In this document: positions 47,448-56,332 of the stretch, one piece after another
Layout of the letters: every line of letters begins with the position of its first letter
Position numbering within the stretch: the first letter of the stretch is position 1
Assembly (NCBI GenBank): GCA_016713245.1
Contig: JADJPM010000005.1
Span: 1 to 64,000, forward strand
Length of the DNA: 64,000 nt
Reading direction: 5' to 3'
From: Verrucomicrobiaceae bacterium
Lineage (GTDB): Bacteria > Verrucomicrobiota > Verrucomicrobiia > Verrucomicrobiales > Verrucomicrobiaceae
Made by a program: the position numbers and the translations under genes
The notes under the pieces: model-generated
Told to the model about the DNA's origin: nothing
The model's input: the letters and a program-made list of their open reading frames with translations, nothing else
Database searches by the model: none

Positions 47448-47512
47448 AAAGATGTGTGGCTAAATATGGGGCGGCTTTTGTTCTCATATTTAGCCGCATA
47501 TATTTTTGCCAT
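47441..47512. repeat. Hairpin F2, right flank of the PD-(D/E)XK-type gene
   Basis: ATGGCAAAAAGATGTGTGGC plus TAAATATG faces CATATTTAGCCGCATATATT plus TTTGCCAT. It shares the ATGGCA / GGCTAAATAT pattern of F1. It ends 4 nt before the stop of the convergent neighbour (47517) and overlaps the start codon of the bracketed gene. Confidence 0.9.
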
Positions 47513-47516
47513 CAAA

Positions 47517-49109
47517 TCAGTCTCCTAACTCCTGCCGTGTGGCAATCGGCACATAGCCGATCTCAAAGCCCTTCGGTGGCGTGAGGATGAGTGCGGGATC
47601 AATGTCTGCCAGCTTGCCGAGATCGGGTGGCGTGAGGTAATCGCGATCCGTCGTCCAGGCGCGATGCAGTTTCTCGACGCGTTGCTGCACTTGCTCGCGT
47701 TCTTCGGGCGTGAGGTCGGCGTTGAGCATCGCGGGCTGGTCGGCGAAGCGATACCAGTAATACGTGACCGTGCTGCCATCGCCGAGCTTGGCTTTGAAGG
47801 GGCCGGCGACGGGGCCGGGCTGTTTCCAGCAACTGTTTGCGTCGTCGGGTGTGGTGCGTGGTTCCTGCGGCTTTTCCTTCGGCGTTTCAAAGCGGTGCTG
47901 GGTGAGTTTGGCGTCAGCGGAGGCTTGTTTGGCATCCATGACCTGCCATAGCGGCTTGCCGCGAGGATTGGTGCCGAGTTGGAAATACTCGGGCAGCACG
48001 ACGAGCGAGCCCTCGCGGCGGGTGAGCTGCGCGTTCCATTGATAGCCGAAGGTGATCGGGTTCGGCGTGAAGGAGGTGGCGAAGGCATTCCAGGCGAGCG
48101 GTGTCTTGTCATCGCGCTTCGTGCCGGGCGGGTAGATGCTCCAGTTCGAGCCGCCGCCGCTGCGGAAGGTGTGAATCGCTGCGGCCTCGGGCTTGATCTT
48201 GCCGCTCGCTGCTTCGCCGCCATCGAACCAGCGCTGCACGTCATTCCACAGCGCTTCCTTTTTATACGCGGTGAGTCGATGCAGCACGGTGGACGTGCCA
48301 TCGGTGCCGATGGGGAAGCGTGTGGGCGCGACGCGGGCCTGTTTGTCGGTCAAAATGGCGGGCACATGCTGCGTCTCCATTTGGATGGGCTTGTTCGGGC
48401 CCGCGGGGCAGGAGTCGAGAAGCTTGCCGACCCACTCGGGATGCTCGATGAGCGCCTGCGACCAGAAAAACGGCGTGAAGAAGGCCACGGGGCCTTTGAA
48501 GTTGCCGGTGCTCAAAAACAGCGTCCAGCACTGGTTGCCCGTCGGCACATTTTTGCCTGCGGTGGTGCTCTTTTTATTCGTGAGCGGCAGCGGCAGATAG
48601 CCGTAGCCGAAAAGCTCGCCGCTGGTGCCTTGCTTGAGGTTCAAACCATCGAGCGGCATCAGCAGCCACGGGCTAAGCTGCGCCACGCCATACTGGCCGC
48701 GCGGCTTTTCCCACGTGCCCGCGCCGTAGCCGGGGCCGTTCGCGATGAACGAGAAGTTCGGCCCCACGCCACCCATGATGAACTTCGGGGTGATCGTCGG
48801 GAAATGCGTGTCACGCCACCAGCCGAGCCCGCCCTCAATGTCCGTGTAGCATTTCTCATTCGGCTTCTCCGCCTCCGACCACTGCGGGTGCATCCACGTG
48901 CCGCAAAGCCCCGTCTGAAACCGATGCCCCGGATACATGCCCACCAGCGGCCAAGCCGCCGCGTAGAGCGAAAAGCCACCATTGAACTCCTCCGGCACTT
49001 TTTCCGCCGGAGCGAAGAGATACCCAGCCATCTCGCCTTCGATCACCTCAGCAGACCACAAATGCAATGGCAGGGCGACGAGGGCGACGAGGGCAAGGAA
49101 AGGTTTCAC
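47517..49109 (-). CDS. Secreted protein of unknown function
   Basis: The product is 530 aa if translation starts at GTG 49109. That start gives VKPFLALVALVALPLHLWSA, a good signal peptide; a longer in-frame start at 49193 would bury it. Aromatic-rich segments (GTWMHPQWSEAEKPNEKCY, GYGYLPLPL, WTLFLSTGNFKGPVAFFTPF) run through it. I recognise no catalytic motif or named domain. It is conserved-looking and probably periplasmic or extracellular. It converges with the glycosidase across the hairpin-bounded insert. Confidence 0.7.
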   Translation of the reverse strand: MKPFLALVALVALPLHLWSAEVIEGEMAGYLFAPAEKVPEEFNGGFSLYAAAWPLVGMYPGHRFQTGLCGTWMHPQWSEAEKPNEKCYTDIEGGLGWWRDTHFPTITPKFIMGGVGPNFSFIANGPGYGAGTWEKPRGQYGVAQLSPWLLMPLDGLNLKQGTSGELFGYGYLPLPLTNKKSTTAGKNVPTGNQCWTLFLSTGNFKGPVAFFTPFFWSQALIEHPEWVGKLLDSCPAGPNKPIQMETQHVPAILTDKQARVAPTRFPIGTDGTSTVLHRLTAYKKEALWNDVQRWFDGGEAASGKIKPEAAAIHTFRSGGGSNWSIYPPGTKRDDKTPLAWNAFATSFTPNPITFGYQWNAQLTRREGSLVVLPEYFQLGTNPRGKPLWQVMDAKQASADAKLTQHRFETPKEKPQEPRTTPDDANSCWKQPGPVAGPFKAKLGDGSTVTYYWYRFADQPAMLNADLTPEEREQVQQRVEKLHRAWTTDRDYLTPPDLGKLADIDPALILTPPKGFEIGYVPIATRQELGD

Positions 49110-49271
49110 GGTTCGAAGATTGGCACAGAAAGCCACGCTGTCTTGAGCCAGATGGATGCTGGCAGAGTCAAAAGCCGCACAAGGACCCAACATCGTGCGC
49201 CGACGGGGTGCATTAACGCACTATGGAAACTTTTTTCGGCAACTACCGCGATTCGTGGAGCATCATAGCTG

Positions 49272-49805
49272 ATGAGAAACTCCGACCGCGATCAGCATGA
49301 CCACTTCCTACGCCACTTTATGGCGTTGGAGCAGTCGTTGCGGGCGTTTGTGCGGTCGCTGCTCTTTACTCATGAGGAGGAACGAGAGGTGATGCAGGAG
49401 GTGGCGGTGGTGCTGTGGCGGAAGTTTGATCCAGCGATGGATGAGGCGGCTTTCACTCGCTGGGCCTTCGGGGTGGCACGAATGGAGGCGCTGGCGTTTC
49501 GACGAGATCGGGCGCGGGATCGGCACTTGTTTGGTGATGATGTTTTTGAACTGCTGGCTAACAGCGCGGTGGAGCAGTCGGAGTCGCTGGAGTCGGAGCG
49601 GCGAGCGCTGGAGGCTTGTTTGCAAAAGCTGCCAGCTGAGCAGCGCCAACTGGTTCATGCAGCTTATGCGCCCGGCGTGCGGATGGATCAACTGGCGCAA
49701 AAACTCGGTCGCTCGGCTATGGCTCTCTACAAGACGCTGCACCGCATCCGACTCACGCTGATGGATTGCGCACGCGGAGTGCTCGCAAGGGAGGAGTGGT
49801 CATGA
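49272..49805 (+). CDS. ECF RNA polymerase sigma factor, Rhodopirellula/Verrucomicrobium type
   Basis: The 177-aa product has sigma region 2 (LRAFVRSLLFTHEEEREVMQ, FTRWAFGVARMEALAFRR) and region 4 (ALEACLQKLPAEQRQLVHAA, MDQLAQKLGRSAMALYKTLH), with nothing between, as in ECF factors. Its stop overlaps the FecR-type gene as ATGA. The pair is a typical sigma/membrane-regulator unit and probably directs transcription of the downstream genes, but no binding site can be named. Cytoplasmic. Confidence 0.92.
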   Translation: MRNSDRDQHDHFLRHFMALEQSLRAFVRSLLFTHEEEREVMQEVAVVLWRKFDPAMDEAAFTRWAFGVARMEALAFRRDRARDRHLFGDDVFELLANSAVEQSESLESERRALEACLQKLPAEQRQLVHAAYAPGVRMDQLAQKLGRSAMALYKTLHRIRLTLMDCARGVLAREEWS

Positions 49806-51346
49806 AAACAAGTGACCCTCGCTTTGAACTCATCCGGCGTTGTCACGACGGTGTCGCGACTGCGGAGGAGCTGTCTCAGCTTGAGAATGCGTTACGGCAG
49901 GATGCTGTCTTTCGTGTGGGATACCTGCGCTACATGAACCTCGACGTGGCGCTGAGCGCGGCGGTGGAGGTGCCGGAGTGCATGGTGCCGAGTGAGTCCC
50001 GCTGGATCACATGGAGGCCCCTCATGGCTGCGGCTGCGGCGATTGCTCTGCTGGGTGTGGTGCTCTGGCCTGTGCGTGAGCAAGTGCGGACGAATCCAGT
50101 GGCGACTTTGCTTTTCTCCGAAGGCTGCGAGTGGCAGGATGGCGTGACCCGGATGGATGGCCTGCCGCTCGAAGCTGGGGAGTTACAATTGAAGCGTGGG
50201 ATGGCGGTGGTGCGATTTGTGGGTGGCGCGGAAATGGTGCTCTCCGGGGACACATCTGTCGATTTGGACTCACGCGGTTCGGTGCGGGTGCGTCGTGGAC
50301 ACATCACGGTGCGCGTGAATGAGGAGGGTGTGGGCTTCAAGGTGTATACGCCTTCAAGGGAGCTGACTGATCTGGGCACGGAGTTTGAGGTTAAAGTGAG
50401 TCCTGATGGCCAGACGGAGCTGCAGGTGCTCGATGGTGCTGTGAGCTATGCCAATCCGGGTGCTTCAACGCCGGATGCGCCACAGGTGACAGCTGGAAAA
50501 GCCGTGCGCTTTGCCGCAGCGAGCCATGCACCGCCCAGCGAGATCAAGTTCGATGCACGCCCCTTTGCGGACATTCTGGAGCGCGCGGAGTTTAGTCCGC
50601 GTGACGACATGCTGCTCGTTTATGAGCCTTTCGATTATGCGGATAGTCCGTTGCCGCTAAACCGGGCCGATCATGGCATGGGCTGGGCTGGCACATGGCG
50701 AGTCGGGCCTCTGGCGAACTTGTTACCAAGTGATCCAGGTGATTTGCACATTGCCACAGATCGTCTGCATGGCCCGTGGGGCGTCAAAGGTGGACGCCGG
50801 GGCATGTTGGAGGTGGATGGACGCTTCGGCTCGCGCATGAGAGCACTCGCGCAACCCGTGCGGCTGGATCGCGATGGCATCTATTACCTGAGCATGATGG
50901 TGCGCTGGGAGGTTCCTGCTAACCAATTGAAGTCGAAGGCTTGGCGCTTTTTGCGGCTGGCACTGCGTTCATCCACTGACTACGAGGGTGATCGCGTGTC
51001 GCTGACGCTCCCTGGTTTTCTAAGGCCGCAGGTCCAAACGAGTGACGGCTACCGCTTCATGTCGCCCGCCCACGTCAATGCCAACGAGGCCCAACTCTGG
51101 TGCGCCAAAATCATCGCCCGTGCGCATGGAGAAGATGAGGTGAGCTTCCGCATCTACGGTGAGTCCGATACGCTCGATTTTGCCGAGCCTGCGTATTGGC
51201 ATGTTGCCTCACAAGGTGAGCACAGTGATGCGGTATTGGATCAATTGATCCTCGCCGCAGGCGGCGTGGGCAAGGCTTGGTTCGATGAGCTTCGCATCGC
51301 CAAAAGCTGGCGCGAGGTGATGCCGCCGAAACTGCCGACTCACTAA
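49802..51346 (+). CDS. FecR-type anti-sigma regulator with C-terminal LamG-like region
   Basis: The 514-aa product starts with a cytoplasmic zinc-finger-like/anti-sigma helix bundle (1-70, ELIRRCHDGVATAEELSQLE). A membrane segment (PLMAAAAAIALLGVVLW, about 76-92) and a FecR domain (about 130-240, GHITVRVNEEGVGFKVYTPS, LTDLGTEFEVKVSPDGQTEL) follow. The last 240 residues (VYEPFDYADSPLPLN onward) look like a concanavalin-type sheet. The periplasmic part should sense a signal and control the ECF sigma encoded just upstream (ATGA overlap). Confidence 0.88.
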   Translation: MKTSDPRFELIRRCHDGVATAEELSQLENALRQDAVFRVGYLRYMNLDVALSAAVEVPECMVPSESRWITWRPLMAAAAAIALLGVVLWPVREQVRTNPVATLLFSEGCEWQDGVTRMDGLPLEAGELQLKRGMAVVRFVGGAEMVLSGDTSVDLDSRGSVRVRRGHITVRVNEEGVGFKVYTPSRELTDLGTEFEVKVSPDGQTELQVLDGAVSYANPGASTPDAPQVTAGKAVRFAAASHAPPSEIKFDARPFADILERAEFSPRDDMLLVYEPFDYADSPLPLNRADHGMGWAGTWRVGPLANLLPSDPGDLHIATDRLHGPWGVKGGRRGMLEVDGRFGSRMRALAQPVRLDRDGIYYLSMMVRWEVPANQLKSKAWRFLRLALRSSTDYEGDRVSLTLPGFLRPQVQTSDGYRFMSPAHVNANEAQLWCAKIIARAHGEDEVSFRIYGESDTLDFAEPAYWHVASQGEHSDAVLDQLILAAGGVGKAWFDELRIAKSWREVMPPKLPTH

Positions 51347-51359
51347 TACCTTGATCTTC

Positions 51360-54089
51360 ATGAAGCTATTTACCTTCCAATCCGATTTCCGCCTGTTTGT
51401 CAGCGTTGCTGGCGCGATTCTATGGCTGTGTAGCGCACCGTGCTCCGCACAGACGGAAACGAACATCACGATCGATCCCAGTATCACCTACCAGACCATC
51501 GGAGGCTGGGGGTGTGCCACCTTCCTGCCTGCCTATTTGACACCGGAGTTTAAGCACCAACTGATCCATGAAGTGGCGAACGAATATGGACTCAACCGCA
51601 TGAGGCTGGAGCCACCAGCCGGAAACACGACTGAGACGCGCCGCTGGGAGTGGTTGAATGACAATGCGGACCCTGCGATCACAGATTGGTCTGCGCTGAA
51701 TCTCAGGGCGATGGATGAGAAACTTCATCATTTTCTGCTGCCGTTGGCCGAGTTGGTGAAAGCAAACGGAGATCCCTTTGAGGTTTACGTCAGCTACTCC
51801 TTCTACAACAGCGGCTCGTCAGGCACCGTGCCGCTCTGGCTGCTGAACAATCCTGCTGAGTATTTGGAGTATGCCATTTCGCTGCTCAATCGAATGAAGC
51901 ACTACTATGGGATCGATCCCACTTACATCACCGTGTTGAACGAACCAGCCTACGACAACAATTTCACCGCGCCCATCGTGCGTGAACTGGCAAAGGCACT
52001 GGGCCCGCGCATGGAGGCAGCGGGGTTCCGCACTCGTATCCAATACCCCGAGGCGCTGCATGTGGACATGGCCTATAACACGTTCATCTCACCTTATCTC
52101 GCGGATGACGATTTGTGGTCGTGGATCGGTGCGATCAGCTACCACCGCTACGGTGCCTCCACGCAGCTAGCCAATCTCGTCGCCTTCGCACAGAGCAAGG
52201 GGCTGCGGACTTCCTTCACGGAACAGTTGTCCACCGGACTCAACTTGGACCTGCTCTACACGGATTTGACCAGCGGCATGAACTCGACCTGGGAGGTCTT
52301 CACCGTGGGCAGTGAGGTCAATCTCGACGCGCAGCATTTCAACTATTTCGAGCCTGGAAACGGGGCCTACTACTGGCGTTTCCGCCAAATCTTCCACTAC
52401 GTTCGACCTGGTGCCGTGCGGGTAGCTACCACCACCGATCTCGCTGGCCCAAAGGTTCTCGCCTTTGTGAAGGATGGGAACTCCATCCTGAACTTCTACA
52501 ACTTCACCACCTCCACGGTGAAGATCAGCGGACTAGCTCCCGGCACCTATGGCCTGTGCAGTGCGCGGCTTACGTCTTCGTATATCGAGCGTGGCATCAA
52601 GACGGTGAGCTCGGATGGCCTGCTCACGCTCACCGGCCTCGATACCACGGCGCTCTACACGCTCTATCCGCGCAGTGCGGCGAACATGGCTCCTGTCTTC
52701 ACCGCCTTCAAACCTTCGGCTCCGTATCTGATTTCACCTGCCTCTTCCTTCACGCTGACCGCAGCAGCGCAGGACCCGGACCTCAATGCGATCTCGTATC
52801 AGTGGACCGTCACGCGCTTCCCTGCTGGTGCAAGTGTCACTCTCGCCACACCGACCAGCGCCACCTGCGTGGCAAACGGTCTCACACTGCCCGGCGACTA
52901 CGCTTTCAACGTGACCGCCACCGATGGTGCGCTCAGCACGCAGCGTGAGGTGAGGATGCGCGTGTTTGCCAGCAATCCGGCACCCGTCATCATCGAACTC
53001 CACAACCGCACAGCGGTGCAGTTGCAACTCCCATCCACCACAAGCACGCTGCTACGCAGCAATGTGTTCAACGTGGATGGCGACACGCTGAGCTACCAGT
53101 GGACCATCCTTTCCCAGCCGCCCGGCGCTGGTGCCGTCCTCGCTGCACCCACTGTGGATAGCACGGATGTGACCGGCATGGCTGTCGCTGGAGACTATGT
53201 ATTTCGCCTGTCAGTCTCCGACGGCACGTCCACCGTGTTCCAGGATCATACCGTGCCGGTGTATCCTGCCAATTCCACCCTCTCAGTTACGGCTGTCGCG
53301 AGTCCTGCTAGCATCGCACTACCAGCGTCCAGCACACAGTTGAACTCCACCTCCTCCGACAGCGATGGAGATGTGCTCAGCCACTGGTGGCGTTTCAACA
53401 GCGGCCCCACCGGAGCCAAACCCGTGTTTCAAAATCAGGCTGCTGCCAATACTCAAATCACCGGCCTGATTGTGCCCGGCACCTACAGCTTTGAGCATGT
53501 TGTTTCAGACAGGTTTAACTTCAAAAAGAGCACTGCCGTGACCGTGACAGTCACCGCTGGAGCCTCACCCGCACAGCTAGCCCTCGCCGCACCCATCGGC
53601 GGGGAAACGTATGAGCCAGGGCAAACCGTCCGCATCCGCTGGAGCAGTTTCAACTTCATCGGTAACGTGAAGATCGAGTTCCATGACGGCACAAACTGGA
53701 GCACCATCACTGCCACCACCGCCAATGACGGCATCGAAAGCTGGACCGTCCCCACTACCCCGCACAGCGCCTGCCGCATCCGAGTCACTGATGCCGTCGG
53801 CAGCGGCCTCTTTGCGGAATCATCCGCCACTTTTCAGATCATCGGACCAGAAGTTTTCAAAATCATCCGAGTAGATGCAGGTGCCAATCCCACTCCGCAA
53901 ATCGAGTGGAGCAGCCTTCCCGGCGGCTACTCCTATCAAGTGCTTTACTCCGACAACCTTGCTGACTGGTATCCCCTGGGAAACCCACAAGTCGCGCAAA
54001 CACGCGAATACACCCTGACCGCCACCGACACGAACGCTGCAGGCACACCGAGACGCTTCTATCGCGTGGTGCAGACGCCTTTGGAGTAA
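51360..54089 (+). CDS. Secreted GH30-like glycoside hydrolase with Ig/PKD-like domains
   Basis: The 909-aa product (ATG 51360, signal around 13-32) has an N-terminal TIM barrel with ITYQTIGGWGCATFLPAYL and two Glu residues at family positions: TVLNEPAY (about 194, acid/base) and SFTEQLS (about 287, nucleophile). A beta side domain to about 440 is typical of GH30. Two or three Ig/PKD-like domains (DPDLNAISYQWTV, NVDGDTLSYQWTI, DSDGDVLSHWWRF) and a fibronectin-like part follow. It probably hydrolyses xylan or beta-glucan outside the cell. It starts 13 nt after the FecR-type gene. Confidence 0.85.
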   Translation: MKLFTFQSDFRLFVSVAGAILWLCSAPCSAQTETNITIDPSITYQTIGGWGCATFLPAYLTPEFKHQLIHEVANEYGLNRMRLEPPAGNTTETRRWEWLNDNADPAITDWSALNLRAMDEKLHHFLLPLAELVKANGDPFEVYVSYSFYNSGSSGTVPLWLLNNPAEYLEYAISLLNRMKHYYGIDPTYITVLNEPAYDNNFTAPIVRELAKALGPRMEAAGFRTRIQYPEALHVDMAYNTFISPYLADDDLWSWIGAISYHRYGASTQLANLVAFAQSKGLRTSFTEQLSTGLNLDLLYTDLTSGMNSTWEVFTVGSEVNLDAQHFNYFEPGNGAYYWRFRQIFHYVRPGAVRVATTTDLAGPKVLAFVKDGNSILNFYNFTTSTVKISGLAPGTYGLCSARLTSSYIERGIKTVSSDGLLTLTGLDTTALYTLYPRSAANMAPVFTAFKPSAPYLISPASSFTLTAAAQDPDLNAISYQWTVTRFPAGASVTLATPTSATCVANGLTLPGDYAFNVTATDGALSTQREVRMRVFASNPAPVIIELHNRTAVQLQLPSTTSTLLRSNVFNVDGDTLSYQWTILSQPPGAGAVLAAPTVDSTDVTGMAVAGDYVFRLSVSDGTSTVFQDHTVPVYPANSTLSVTAVASPASIALPASSTQLNSTSSDSDGDVLSHWWRFNSGPTGAKPVFQNQAAANTQITGLIVPGTYSFEHVVSDRFNFKKSTAVTVTVTAGASPAQLALAAPIGGETYEPGQTVRIRWSSFNFIGNVKIEFHDGTNWSTITATTANDGIESWTVPTTPHSACRIRVTDAVGSGLFAESSATFQIIGPEVFKIIRVDAGANPTPQIEWSSLPGGYSYQVLYSDNLADWYPLGNPQVAQTREYTLTATDTNAAGTPRRFYRVVQTPLE

Positions 54090-54103
54090 CAGATCACTAC
54101 CCC

Positions 54104-55084
54104 ATGAACTCGCCGTCTCATCTCACACGCCGCCGCTTCTTCACTTATGCCTCAGGTTTCCTTCTCGCGGGCTGCACCCGCCAGCAGGGGCTGACGCAGG
54201 TGGTCCGACGATCTCGCGCCCTCGGTGCCGAGGTGAAAATGACGGCGTTACATGAAGATGAAGTGGTGGCGCAAAACGCTCTCGATGCTGCCTTTGCTGA
54301 GTTGGTGAAGATTGAGAAGGTGATGAGCCTCTACCAGCCGCAGAGCCAAATTTGCTGCCTGAACCGCGATGGCAGGCTCGCACATGCCGATCCACGACTC
54401 ATTGACGTTCTGAGATACGCCGCGCAAGTCTCCGCAAAATCGGGCGGTGCCTTTGACATCACCGTGCAGCCGCTCTGGAAGGTGCATGAGGGCAAGACAC
54501 AGGCTGACAGAGCCTTGCTTGATCTCGCGAGATCAAGCGTCAATTGGCAGCGAGTCAAAATCAATGGCTCAAAGGTGCTGCTTGAAGGTGCGGGCACGGC
54601 GGTGACACTCAATGGCATCGCCCAGGGCTATGCAGCAGATGCGGCAATGAAGGTCGTCCGCGCTCATGGGGTGAAGCATGTCTTGATCGATGCGGGTGAG
54701 ATGAATGCCCGTGGTCACAATGCCGAAGGTGAACCATGGTGCGTCGGCATCCAGCATCCGCGCGAGCGCGATGCCTTCGCGGCTTTGGCACGGCTGGAGG
54801 ATCGCTGTCTGGCCACGAGCGGAGATTATGAGACGGGCTTTAGCAAGGACTTCAGTCGCCATCACATCCTTGATCCGCGCACAGGTGAGTCACCGGGAGA
54901 GCTGGCGAGCGTCTCCGTGCTCGCGCCGGATGCGATGACGGCAGATGCGCTTTCCACGGCCTTGTTTGTGCTGGGAACGGAGCGCGGGATGGAGCTGCTG
55001 TGCGAGTTTGCGGGCACAGATGCACTGCTCATCACGAAAGACGGTCGCCGCATCTCCACGCAGGGATTTCCATTCTCCGCCTGA
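54104..55084 (+). CDS. apbE: FAD:protein FMN transferase (ApbE), lipoprotein type
   Basis: The 326-aa product starts with a twin-arginine-like leader and lipobox: RRRFFTYASGFLLAGC. The Cys (about 22) is the acylation site. ApbE motifs are GGAFDITVQPLW, AVTLNGIAQGYAADAAM, VLIDAGEMNARG and ATSGDYE. It moves FMN from FAD onto a Thr of a partner protein outside the cytoplasm. The next gene encodes an FMN-binding-domain protein with a suitable acceptor motif, a strong context match. A perfect 22-bp palindrome at 54517-54538 lies inside the coding region. Confidence 0.93.
   Translation: MNSPSHLTRRRFFTYASGFLLAGCTRQQGLTQVVRRSRALGAEVKMTALHEDEVVAQNALDAAFAELVKIEKVMSLYQPQSQICCLNRDGRLAHADPRLIDVLRYAAQVSAKSGGAFDITVQPLWKVHEGKTQADRALLDLARSSVNWQRVKINGSKVLLEGAGTAVTLNGIAQGYAADAAMKVVRAHGVKHVLIDAGEMNARGHNAEGEPWCVGIQHPRERDAFAALARLEDRCLATSGDYETGFSKDFSRHHILDPRTGESPGELASVSVLAPDAMTADALSTALFVLGTERGMELLCEFAGTDALLITKDGRRISTQGFPFSA
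54517..54538. repeat. 22-bp perfect palindrome inside apbE
   Basis: GCTTGATCTCG is followed at once by its reverse complement CGAGATCAAGC. It is read in frame as part of LLDLARSSV. It may be chance or another in-frame repeat. Confidence 0.6.
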
Positions 55085-55087
55085 ATC

Positions 55088-56332
55088 ATGAAAACGATAC
55101 CCATCCTCGCTTTCCTCATCGTAGCAGCCACCGCCAACGCGGACACGATCGAACTGGCCAACGGAAACAAAGTCGAGGGCAAGGTCCTCGAAAACAATGC
55201 TGAGGCCAAAACGCTCACTGTTGAGTTCAGCCTCGCTGGCACGTTGACGAAGCGCACCGTGCCCTACTCCGCTTTGAAGGCCCTCACGGTGAATGGCACA
55301 CGCACGGATTTGAATGCTCCAGCCGCTGCTGTTGCGGCTACCGCACGCACACCCGCCGAGGTGCAGGCATTAATCGACAAAACCGGCTCCACCGAGCCTG
55401 ATTGGCTCAAATCGACCAAACTGAGCTATCCGAAGTCGCTCGACCTCTCGTGGGCTGCACAACCGCCGGGGAAATGGGACAACCAGAAGTATGTTGGGCA
55501 GTTTCTGTGGGACATCATCAATCCCAATACCGGTCGCTGGCAGGAGGGCATCAAGTTTGTGCTGCATGTGCTCGAAGTGAACGAGAAGAAGAACAATGCC
55601 GAGATCATCGAGCGAGCCACGAAGGAGATCGCGAACATGCACTTCCGTTTCTTCCAGGACTACGCCCGTGCCGCGTGGTGGTGGCAAAAGGCAGGCGTCA
55701 CCATGGATGATGCCGCTGGTGTCCATCTCGCGGAGTGCTACTGGCGGCTGGGGAGCAAGCAGATGGCGCTCGATATGCTAACTAAGGCACAGGCGCTGGA
55801 TGTGGAGGCGATTAAGCTCTTTGGCGACATGGGCGAGACGGATCAAGCAGTCGAGTTGGCGAAAAACTTCGATCACTACGAGGCATGGATGCTCGCGGGT
55901 GATGCCTGTCGGCTCGCCGGGCGCATCCCGGAGGCGAAGACGTATTTTGAGAAAGTGCTGAACACGCCCGATGCTGGCGCACGTCCCGTTCATCTTAAAC
56001 ACACTAAAGGACGCGCCCAGGCGAATCTCGAAGCACTGACGCTCTATGAGCTGGCCGATGTGTCGAAGGTGGCCGATGGCACCTATAAAGACAGTAGCCT
56101 CGGATACGAAGGGCAGGTGGAAGTCAGGATCAAAGTGAGTGGCAAGAAGATCGAAGACGTGAAAATCACGCAGCACAAAGAGAAGCAATACTACTCCTCC
56201 ATGCGTGATGTTCCCGACCAGATCATCGCCAAGAAAGGAGTAAAAGGCGTGGACGCCACCAGTCGCGCCACCATCACGAGTGAGGCCATCATCAACGCCG
56301 TGGCCAAAGCCTTAGCGCAGGGCACCAAATGA
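55088..56332 (+). CDS. Periplasmic protein with C-terminal covalent FMN-binding domain
   Basis: The 414-aa product begins MKTIPILAFLIVAATANA (signal peptide). A short beta domain (about 19-75) and a helical, TPR-like middle (FRFFQDYARAAWWWQKAG, IPEAKTYFEKVL) follow. The C-terminal 90 residues are an FMN_bind domain: DGTYKDSSLGYEGQVEVRIK and GVDATSRATITSEAIINAVA. The SRAT segment corresponds to the SGAT site whose Thr receives FMN from ApbE, encoded just upstream. It should carry electrons in the periplasm to or from the polyferredoxin encoded next, whose ATG overlaps this stop. Confidence 0.88.
   Translation: MKTIPILAFLIVAATANADTIELANGNKVEGKVLENNAEAKTLTVEFSLAGTLTKRTVPYSALKALTVNGTRTDLNAPAAAVAATARTPAEVQALIDKTGSTEPDWLKSTKLSYPKSLDLSWAAQPPGKWDNQKYVGQFLWDIINPNTGRWQEGIKFVLHVLEVNEKKNNAEIIERATKEIANMHFRFFQDYARAAWWWQKAGVTMDDAAGVHLAECYWRLGSKQMALDMLTKAQALDVEAIKLFGDMGETDQAVELAKNFDHYEAWMLAGDACRLAGRIPEAKTYFEKVLNTPDAGARPVHLKHTKGRAQANLEALTLYELADVSKVADGTYKDSSLGYEGQVEVRIKVSGKKIEDVKITQHKEKQYYSSMRDVPDQIIAKKGVKGVDATSRATITSEAIINAVAKALAQGTK

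Noticed and set aside
46567..47512. IS200/IS605-type element
   Set aside because: Subterminal hairpins are present, but the gene between them shows a D...EFKA nuclease pattern and no HUH/Y1 transposase motif.
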